Shown here in pieces: positions 56,650 to 64,000 of a stretch of DNA of 64,000 nt. Source of the stretch: Gonatopus flavifemur (taxonomy: Eukaryota; Arthropoda; Insecta; Hymenoptera; Dryinidae); contig JAFFJZ010000003.1 in the NCBI GenBank assembly GCA_018340375.1, positions 23,560,001-23,624,000 on the forward strand, read 5' to 3'. Below the pieces are notes generated by a model. The model had not been told where the DNA came from. It saw only the letters and a list, made by a program, of their open reading frames with translations, and ran no database searches. The first letter of the stretch is position 1. Each line of letters starts with the position of its first letter. Position numbers and translations under genes: made by a program.

Positions 56650-57110
56650 AAGTACTATGCGTTGAGGAGGAACGTGTATGGGCCGGCCGGTGCACTATCG
56701 TGTGCAGCTGCCAACACTGCCGCCTACCGTTGTCGTCTACCGTCGCTGTCAGCGTCGTGGTCGTTGTCGTCTATCAACGACGTTGACGTCGACGTCTTTG
56801 CCGCTGCCGCCACCGGCGCTGGTGCTGGTGCTGCGAGCGCGCCTGCTGCTCGATTGGAGTAGCAGCTTAACCAGAGGTGGTGTCCACCTCGTGGCAGTCG
56901 CAGTCGATTCGACGACACCGACGACTTCCTATCTATCGGACGGTGGTGGTGTCCAGCCGCTAAACTGGACACACACGAGTTTAAAGTTTCGAGTTGCAAC
57001 AACCGGTCATCGTTGTTTCACTCGCATGCCTTGTTTTCGTTATTGTTATTACTGGTGTTATGTGCAATCGCATTCAAAGAATCAAAGTAACTAAAAGAAT
57101 CGAAGAAGGT
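56650..57110 (+). promoter_or_regulatory. GC-rich triplet-run zone, likely promoter or 5'UTR
   Basis: GCCGCTGCCGCCACCGGCGC-type and GTCGTC triplet runs keep several frames open on both strands (56641-56862, 56678-57094, minus 56724-57002). None has an identifiable domain, and the translations are low-complexity. The zone fits the start region of the type II membrane protein gene to the right, perhaps an untranslated first exon. The next kilobase (57111-58335) is mostly non-coding, with a GCGTGCGCTCGCGCGTTCGC tract at about 57388 and an ATC run at about 57810. Confidence 0.4.
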
Positions 57111-57882
57111 GGGGGCAGAAATTAATCTAAGGGAGGAAAAATAGTCGAGCGAGTACTAGTGATAGATTGTGGTGCAATCGGTATCAGTGCTTGTGCGAGC
57201 GAATAAAATGAAGGGAGTGTTTTAAGTTGGGGAAGAAGGAAAAGAAAAGAAAACAAGTACCTTCGGGGAAAGAAAGATAGAAAGAAAGATAGAAAATCGT
57301 TCCACCCTTTCAGACGACGGAACATACATAACATACACAAAAATATATTTACACACACGGAAACATATTCACGTATATAACATATAAGCGTGCGCTCGCG
57401 CGTTCGCGCTTTCGTTTGGAGGGTTTCTTCCTTCGTGTTGTATTATATATTCGGTTTTAATCGTTCGTCGTCCAGGAGTGAAAGCCGGAAAAAAAACACG
57501 CGGTCGTATCCCGAGGGTTCCATGCTGGCTTATAATTATTCATTATCGATAGATCAATTGTATTCTCAATTAACTCGCAACACATATTTCAAGTACAGGG
57601 ATGTGTGATTCGTCCTTGTTGCAAAAGGGTCACCGTCCTTCCCTCGTGCTCTTCAAAATTTTCCAATCAAAATAAATCACGATAAACGCATCCACACACT
57701 CGCATTTATACACCCGCGAAAACACACACCTAAACCCAATGATTCGTCCACGTCGTCGATATTTGCAACGATAAATTCTACAAAATCAAGTGTCAAAAGA
57801 TTCGATCGTTATCGTTATCATCATCATCATCATCTTCATCAGTATGAACACAGTTCATTAACAGAGTTCATTGTATATTTAC

Positions 57883-58073
57883 CTATATCAACCTCGACAA
57901 CAACTCTTGCGAGCAATTCTTCTGGAATGAATTCTGCGGCACTGGGAATTGCCTCAAGAGGAAGATCATCGTCGTCGTTATTAAAGGAATCGAATAATAA
58001 CGATAAGAGTATAACTGTTAAACCGATGAGACTGTGGATAGATTTGTGACCACTCTCGGAATTTGCCAGGATT
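57883..58073 (-). CDS. Possible coding exon with hydrophobic segment
   Basis: A 191-base minus-strand block is bounded by an acceptor (TTGTCTAG|AATC, with a C/T-rich tract upstream) and a donor (GATATAG|GTAAAT). Its open frame reads ILANSESGHKSIHSLIGLTV, then ILLSLLFDSF, an acidic NNDDDD stretch and EELLARVVVEVDI. A membrane helix followed by an acidic linker is plausible. The codon usage looks protein-like and the other two frames stop. No ATG is in the block, so it would be an internal exon. I do not recognise the protein and found no partner exon. Confidence 0.35.
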
Positions 58074-58335
58074 CTAGACAATAATCCAGATATTTGAATT
58101 CCTTACCGAAAGAAAAGAAAAAAAAAACACCCAACAAAATTTAGTATATATATTTAGTATATGAAATTGTATATTATTCTATATTAGTGATACGTAAAAC
58201 AAAAAAAAATATATATATATATCGAGGAAAACAGAACCACAAAAAAAGAGAAATACAAAGAAAAAAAAGTAGGAGAATAGTCTAATTGGTGTGAGTAGTC
58301 GCGCGGTATTGGCGCGACTCCGCTACAAAGTGGTA

Positions 58336-58497
58336 ATGTCTGGAAAAGGATCGTCACCCTCTTTGGTGTACAGGTCACAGCAACATCACGGTGTTGTCGC
58401 GACAACGATAACCAGTATTGGGAAGAACGTAGTATCGGTAGTAGGTGGTAGAACAGCAGGTGTAGTAGCGGAAACAGCGTTAAAGCGTATACGCTGA
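58336..58497 (+). CDS. Upstream ORF in frame with the main CDS
   Basis: ATG at 58336 opens 53 codons (MSGKGSSPSLVYRSQQHHGV...) ending in TGA at 58495-58497. The next base is C. After the stop the same frame stays open for 27 codons, including Ser, Thr and Pro runs, up to the ATG at 58579. It may be a regulatory upstream ORF, or the true N-terminus joined by stop-codon readthrough, or a sequence with a single error. Confidence 0.4.
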   Translation: MSGKGSSPSLVYRSQQHHGVVATTITSIGKNVVSVVGGRTAGVVAETALKRIR

Positions 58498-58578
58498 CGA
58501 GTCGAGCAGCCGTCGTCGTCGACGACGACGACGCCGCCGCCGCCGTCGTCGTCGTTGTCCTCGTCGTTCCTGCAGGCC

Positions 58579-59047
58579 ATGTCCGGCTGCAGGGCTACCG
58601 ACCCAAAGTGGTCACCTAGTCAAGGACGTCTCAACACTGTCGGTCTCGTCGTCGTCTCCCAACAACAATATTCTTGTCCTAATACCGATAATAATAATAA
58701 TAATAATAAAAATAATAACAAAGACGACGACGAAGACTGCATTGACATCATCGAAACTGCAGACTGTAAAGATTTATGTTTCCTGCCCGCTCGGAAGGAA
58801 CTGGCCTACAATTTTGTACAACAACAACAACAACATTTGGCATCGACGGCGGCGGCGACGGCAGCGAAGATAACATCATCAACGTCTGGCAGTTGCAGTA
58901 ATATCATCGACGATTGCTACCAGAAGATTGGCCACCCTCTCTTTTATCAGCATCAAGGTCGTCGACCAAGAAGACGGCAACGCGCGATCGGAATACTCTT
59001 AGCTGTCACAGCCGCCGTGGCCTTTCTTGCCATCGCTGTTTCACCAG
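58579..59047 (+). CDS. First coding exon of a type II membrane protein
   Basis: ATG at 58579 (context GCCATGT) starts 156 codons that run into a donor, CAG|GTAACA, at 59047/59048. The cytoplasmic part is low-complexity: an Asn run, then DDDED, a Gln run and an Ala-rich stretch. Cysteines occur at intervals (CIDIIETADCKDLCF). RRPRRRQR then AIGILLAVTAAVAFLAIAV (about 136-154) gives a single membrane helix with positive charge on its N-terminal side, so the N-terminus faces the cytosol and the missing C-terminal part lies outside or in the lumen. Many such proteins are ectopeptidases, glycosyltransferases or cell-surface proteins; I cannot choose among them. Later exons are not in the window, implying a first intron of at least 4.9 kb. 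Confidence 0.65.
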
Positions 59048-59762
59048 GTAACATCTCAATTCTAATACTATTTCATAGTAGTATCCAAATCCGGTAACAG
59101 AAACCACGTGCTTTTCGTTACTGTTTTCTTCTTTGACAACGCTCCACGGCGAATGTCTTGTTCGATTGTAAAACGCACAATGAATCACGATTTATTTTCA
59201 GCCACCACCAGATTTCTTGCTCTCTATTTTTCTTTCTCGCACTCCGACGTCTCTACAATGCTCCGTGACAGTTGAGACTTTAAAACCCTGCGGTGTCAGG
59301 TAATTTATCTTGATTGCAGTACGCGTAATATTCATTCTATGATATAAAATATCCGATTTTCTCGCTGCTTCGTTCGAGGATTTTTGATTTCATCGATATT
59401 TAGGGAGGAATTTTTTCACAAATCTTTTCAATTGAAATGTCGATGTCGGAAAATTCCAGTTTTCTCGATGTTATTTTCGCGAAGAGAAAGGAGGAATCGA
59501 ATTTTTAAGAATTTTCGGAAGGATTGGTATTTGGGAAAAGCTTGAGCAGAACCGAGTTGGTTCATGTTATTTCAATTTTGTTGTATAATCATTTAGAATA
59601 GAAAGTACATGGAGGAAATATTATCCTTTGAATTACGATGTTAAAATCGTAGCATGGAACCATACTTGGAAAAGCAGGAATTATTGTTAGATATTAGAGA
59701 TTGCTGTTATTACCTCCTTTCTCAGGAATGAACGTCGGAATATTCGAAATGATTTAACTTAA

Positions 59763-60027
59763 CCCTCTGGGGACACACTTATAGTTTCCTCACACATGGA
59801 ATAGACTGGCTGAGTTTGACCCAAGTGTTTTTTGATCGCTCATATCTCGGTTTTAAAACATCGTAGAGCAATGTTTTTTTTTTTCTTTCAAATTCATCGT
59901 CGAAGTCTGCAGAATACGAATCCGAAACCTACCTTTAAAGAAATGTAAAGGTACTTTTTCAGAGATATATGGTAAAGCTTTTCGAAATGAAGGATGGGTC
60001 ATTTTGACCCAGTGTATCCCCAGAGGG
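59763..60027. mobile_element. piggyBac-like MITE in TTAA, 265 bp
   Basis: TTAA lies on both sides (59759-59762, 60028-60031). The ends CCCTCTGGGGACACACT and AGTGTATCCCCAGAGGG are inverted, and TTTGACCCA and TGACCCAGTG continue the match. CCCT next to TTAA is the typical piggyBac start. There is no transposase. Confidence 0.8.
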
Positions 60028-61351
60028 TTAAAGACAGCACAATTCAAAATGTAACATTTTGAAGAGACTGATATAGTCCTCCGCTACAATTCTCACATCG
60101 TAATTTATAAGATAATATTTTTCCCGTGTGGTGTACACAGATAAAAGTGTATCTTTGAATCTAAGAAATTGTTATTTAAATATTTTTTCCATGTGAATAA
60201 AATGTATGCTATGGAACTAGGAGCAAATAATAAATTTGTTGAAACTAACGAATCATTGATTTCAGCCGAAGAAATATTTTTATCTTTGTAGGGGCAACTT
60301 TTTTCAAGGAGAAAACATTTTTGACAAATTTCGCTGAGGTTCTGGTTATTTCAATTTCAAAGGGAAATGGTTATCGTTAGATTGGGGTGCAGAGGGTGGA
60401 AGAGATTTGAAAAATGAGAAGGTGAGAGAAAATGTACAACAATTTGCGAATATTTCATGTTTCAAAGCGTATGAAAAGAGTATATTATATAAGGGATATC
60501 TGGAAATGATAAATGCATAGCTTCAGCGAAGTTCCGCAGAAAAATGATGGAAAAATATGCAAAGAATGAAAAGGAATCACAAATTTGATAGATTCTTTAG
60601 AGACAGGAAATAATTTGCCTAGGTTTTTCTTCGATTTATTTCATCGTATGATTATGACGAGAAAAAAAATTCCATACGATATTTCAGGAATCTGAGTGTA
60701 AAATTAGAACACCATTTTATCATTATCAAAGGTTATTCACCTGAATTTTGTTACTTTGAGTACTTACGGATAGTAGAGTGATAATGTGGTTCAGTTAATT
60801 GAATATTTATGGGCGTCAACTAAATAGCAGTTTACATTAACTCGCATATATAGATTTTTCATTGATCGAACTACGCGATTTCTTTGATTTCCTGCAATCG
60901 TTTCACGTGTTTCAATTCAGATACCTTTTCTACAATACCAGAATTCAAATAATCCTCCTATTCGATCGATCTGGGATAACGAAAATTATCTATCGAATAA
61001 TTCAGGAATGAATTGTGAATGGAATTGCTTGTGAAAAGTGAAATTTTAATTTCAGGAATCAAGAGATTAGGATCCATTATTAGGGTCATTGTTTCATGTC
61101 TCCGTGATTCGTTTAGCGCATGATGCACTTCGAATTTATCGTCAGTTTGTTCGAAGCTGTGACAACTAGTTGCGTTTTAAGCATTTGAAGGGCTTGCGCC
61201 AAAAAAAAAGTATTTCTTTCAGCACTCCAGATAGCAAAGTGGTACTTGTTATCAATACAATAATAATATGCTTTCCTCAAATGTTTATCATCAAAATTTC
61301 ATTGTTTGAAATCAAATTTTTCTTTGTAAGTCAGGGACATTAAGGAAGAGA

Positions 61352-61380
61352 GGGTGGAGGGTAGGGTAGGGGGGGGGGGG
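61352..61380 (+). other. G-quadruplex-type G-run
   Basis: GGGTGGAGGGTAGGGTAGGG is followed by about 11 more G. Four or more G3 tracts with 1-4 base loops fit the quadruplex pattern. It lies on the coding strand of the presumed intron. Confidence 0.55.
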
Positions 61381-61704
61381 TTCACTATAGATAGATGAGC
61401 AGGATTTCATGAATTCTTTTGAGACAAAAATAATGTTGTATTTTCTTAAGATTTTACAATTTTTTCTCAAAATGTCGAGTCAACGGGGCGATCTTTGAGA
61501 CCATTTTTTCAGTTTGCGTAGAAAATGATGGCCGCGATTCTTATTTGAAATAAACAAAGAAAAAAAAACAAGATAGTTTCTCAAAATCAACATTTTTTGC
61601 CTTGACGTGAACTTCAATCTACCTCAAATTATGTATTCTCAAAAATAAGTAATGGAGGGTTAAAAAATGACAATCTTAAAATTCTGATGAAAAAATACTC
61701 CACA

Positions 61705-61793
61705 TGGAAAGAATAATTTAGTTACAGCAGCTGAGTGGCTAGCACGGACATGGACAGCCATTTAGCTGTTGCAGCTAAATTATTTTCCCTGTG
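61705..61793. repeat. Short hairpin with AATTTAGTTACAGCAG words
   Basis: GGAAAGAATAATTTAGTTAC pairs with GCAGCTAAATTATTTTCC. The words match the larger hairpin at 63146-63332. Confidence 0.55.
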
Positions 61794-61879
61794 CATTATT
61801 GCAGTCTTCAAAATCAATTTAGTTATGATATTAGAAAGTTGTGTGCAGGATAAATCGAGTTGGTAGTTCTCGCGTACCC

Positions 61880-62244
61880 TTGTGAAAATATTTCTACGCC
61901 AAATTACGCCAAAAACTACGAAATATGACGTCAATCTACGTCCCACAGCTTGGCATAGTTTTACGTAATTAGGCATAGACAAAATTATGAATATTTGTGC
62001 CGAAAATACACGAAATTGAAGCAGGGGAGTAGAAACGTGTAAATTTGGCGTACGAAGTCCGAGAGTTTTTGCCATTCTACGTATTTCTACACCTTTTTAC
62101 ACCACAGTATACGGGTAAAACTCTTGGTCATAGATTGGCGTACTTTGACGTGGAAGTGCGTAGAATTTTCTACGTTTTTTTTACGGAAGTGTCCGGAATG
62201 CAGTATTTAGGCGTAGTTTTTGGCGTAGAAATATTTTCACAAGA
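61880..62244. repeat. Hairpin built of TACG words
   Basis: CTTGTGAAAATATTTCTACG pairs with CGTAGAAATATTTTCACAAG at the far end. Between them TCTACG, GGCGTA, TTACG and GCGTAG recur many times in both orientations, the clearest word iteration in the window. Confidence 0.7.
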
Positions 62245-62671
62245 GTAGTGTTCCACGTAAGTTGAAAAAATTGTAATTCGTGGGAAAAAACGTTCGAAGT
62301 TTGCACTACAAAGGAAAGAATGAAATGTAAGCAGTTTTACTTTCATGTTCCTTATATATAAGGAAACGGAAGTATTGTAATAGAGTCAAAAATCGATGAT
62401 GCAGAAGGGGGTATTTCCCTTTTGTCAAACGTTTTCGAACGTCGAAAAAACGCTATCCCAAAAATGTCTGTGTGTGCGTATTTTCTTTGGCGCACGATAA
62501 TTCTCCTCAGAATGCACCGATCGGGATAATTTTTCTTCTTCATACGTTCGTCTTTGAGAAAACTCGGGGCCTATTGATTTTGGCGTCGATCGGATAACGT
62601 GTTTCAGAAATATAGCGGAATATGTTTCTGAAAATCGGGATTTTTGTCTTTGGCGTGCGATAACTCTCCTC

Positions 62672-62843
62672 ACACTGGAGAAAATCAGCGGTGTGGAATA
62701 TGGAGTCCAACCCAAATGGTGTCGAATTCAACACCGAATTGTGTCAATTCGATTCTAAGTGGAGTTATTTTAACACCACAGCCCGGATTGGACTTCTTGG
62801 GAACATTTTCGGTGTGGTTTTCACTCCGCATTTTTTACAGTGC
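62672..62843. repeat. Hairpin, CACTGGAGAAAATCAGCGG ends
   Basis: CACTGGAGAAAATC pairs with GCATTTTTTACAGTG. GGTGT, CAACACC, GTGGAGT and ATTCAACACCG repeat inside. Surrounding sequence (62425-63080) carries copies of the phrase repeat also found at 22380-26000. The 171-codon frame crossing it (62644-63159) is repeat-derived. Confidence 0.55.
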
Positions 62844-63145
62844 AGAATGCACCGATTTGATTAATTTGTTTTCAAATGTTCGTCTCGGGGAGGACACGAG
62901 GCCTATTGATTTTGGTCTCGATCGGATAACACGTTTGGAAAATATTGCGGAATATGTTTTTGAAAATCGTGATTCTGCGACCGCTTATATCTCCGCTTCC
63001 TATTATCCGATCGTCATGAAACTTGTACCACGTTTTCGTTATGATCCGACAGTGCTTTCATACGAGTTTCATCTCAATTGGGTGAAAACTGTGAGAAATT
63101 TTTTATTTCGAGATCCGCATTATTGGACGATGTTTTGGAAGCGTG

Positions 63146-63332
63146 CACGGAAAAAATAATTCAGCTGCAGCATAATCCGGCAGCTAAATTTTAGCCGTGA
63201 CAGCAACAAAATTTGCATCTGTAGTTAATTTATTTGCGGTAACAGCTAAAATTCAGCTGCCGGAGCTAATTTAATGGCTGTCTCTGTGCGTGCTAGCTAC
63301 TTAGCTGCTGCAGCTAAATTATTTTTTCCGTG
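63146..63332. repeat. Hairpin, CACGGAAAAAATAATT ends
   Basis: CACGGAAAAAATAATTCAGC pairs with AGCTAAATTATTTTTTCCGTG. Inside, CAGCTAAATT, GCAGCTGAATT and CAGCAACAAAATT words repeat in both orientations. Confidence 0.7.
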
Positions 63333-64000
63333 TGCGTTTTCTGTGTTCGAATCATCCGAATTCTGTGGAATTTTGGGCATACTCGATTCACGGGGTGGTG
63401 ATTTGGTGATATAAATTTCCAGCAAATCGGAACGGAGGGAGTGAAAAGGTGAGCACTAAGATTTGGAACAAAATTTGAAAATTTCGTGAATACCGTTATT
63501 TTCATTTTCAGTGAAAAACATGGAAGTACTGTATGGTTCTCCATACCGATTTTTTGAATTCAGAAACTTACCAATTAATCTGCGATTCAGGGACCATAGA
63601 ATAAACCTTTGATTCCCTTGTTAGCAAATCCTTTTGCCAACCTTGCTAAAAATTCGCTGCCACAGGTGACAGGGTTGCTGGGGGAGCATCGTGATTAACT
63701 AAAGTAGCAAATTTTCCGATGGACTAGCAACATTTTCAGTATTATATTACAAATAGCAAACAAATTTTACTGGGGGAGCAAACATTTCTTACTGCTACAG
63801 CTGAAAAAATGACTATGATCGCAAAGGGATTGCTGTCATAGCAAGAAATTCGCGACCCCGGCAAAAGGCACCCCCCAGTGAAATTAGATTTCGCTATCAC
63901 AGCGAATTTCTTATTTCTAAGTGTAAACGGAACATTGGCACGAGTCCGAATTTTGTTTCGCAACTTTGCAGGAATATTTTCGGGATGTCCTTCTATCATT
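63333..64000. repeat. Window end, word-iterated TAGCAAATTTT segment
   Basis: From about 63625 to 63925, TTAGCAAATCC, TAGCAAATTTTCC, GCTATCACAGCGAATTTC and AGCAAGAAATTCGC recur. Both the phrase and its complement occur, as in the other hairpins. The minus frame 63742-63999 (open past the window edge) is a by-product. I see no gene here. Confidence 0.45.

Larger units (their letters stand above)
59048..61704 (+). other. Probable first intron of the type II protein gene
   Basis: No coding frame is supported. Apart from the piggyBac-like element at 59763 and the G-run near 61352 it is plain AT-rich DNA. Confidence 0.45.

Noticed and set aside
56641..57094. Overlapping Ala/Val/Leu-rich ORFs on both strands
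   Set aside because: GC-rich triplet runs keep all frames open; the peptides are low-complexity with no conserved feature.
58555..58581. Starting the membrane protein at TTG 58555
   Set aside because: An ATG in good context follows at 58579, and TTG starts are not expected in animal nuclear genes.
62644..63159. 171-codon ORF
   Set aside because: It begins at a non-ATG codon and runs through a CACTG-ended hairpin and a copy of the phrase repeat seen at 22.4-26 kb.

Overview
The window is eukaryotic nuclear DNA, AT-rich, gene-poor and packed with transposon debris. GT-AG introns, a spliced tail-anchored cytochrome b5 and the mix of hAT, piggyBac-like, Harbinger-like and other TA-flanked short elements point to an arthropod, most likely an insect. 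The cytochrome b5 would fit Hymenoptera, but that is an impression from the sequence, not a test. Most of the 64 kb is intergenic or intronic; few reading frames look like real genes.

Gene-bearing part (about 8.9-14.6 kb). A complete four-exon cytochrome b5 lies on the minus strand (8935-9840, 142 aa). A possible 71-codon minus ORF lies at 10075-10290. A complete six-exon plus-strand gene (10907-12437, 323 aa) encodes two RWD-like domains followed by a RING-H2 domain, and a possible alternative last exon sits at 12701-12787. Directly downstream is an intronless 12979-13901 reading frame with one frameshift. It is followed by a 47-codon membrane-protein ORF (14443-14586) preceded by a GGAG sequence at bacterial spacing. 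The pair looks foreign to its surroundings and is a candidate bacterial, possibly endosymbiont-derived, insertion.

Middle (about 14.6-56.6 kb). I see no complete host gene here, only weak exon candidates (28.5-28.7, 34.5-34.6 and 46.0-46.6 kb). Many non-autonomous elements are present. Two terminal-motif groups dominate. One has ends like CCCANANAGCAC; the other has ends like CAC(T/G)G-GAAAAA. Members sharing the ends have quite different interiors. Each interior is made of one short degenerate word repeated in both orientations, so the copies fold into long hairpins. Other elements with visible structure are a near-perfect 351 bp hairpin (49273-49623), an internally deleted hAT with its target duplication (54131-54561), a TA-flanked 1.9 kb element holding three nested hairpins (19771-21716), a TA-flanked 877 bp element (53125-54001), a tandemly duplicated unit carrying a palindromic 23 bp minisatellite with a Harbinger-like insertion in one copy (23.5-25.8 kb), a pair of 0.8 kb repeats (29978-30811 and 37487-38287), and a decayed transposon protein on the minus strand (40288-40722).

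Right end (about 56.6-64 kb). A GC-rich, triplet-run promoter or 5'UTR region leads into the first coding exon (58579-59047) of a plus-strand gene for a type II membrane protein with low-complexity N, Q and A tracts. Upstream, in the same frame, is a 53-codon ORF separated from the CDS by one UGA followed by C. The rest of the window is probably its first intron plus more repeats, including a piggyBac-like element in TTAA (59763-60027) and a G-quadruplex-type run (about 61352-61380). A possible minus-strand exon with a hydrophobic segment lies at 57883-58073.
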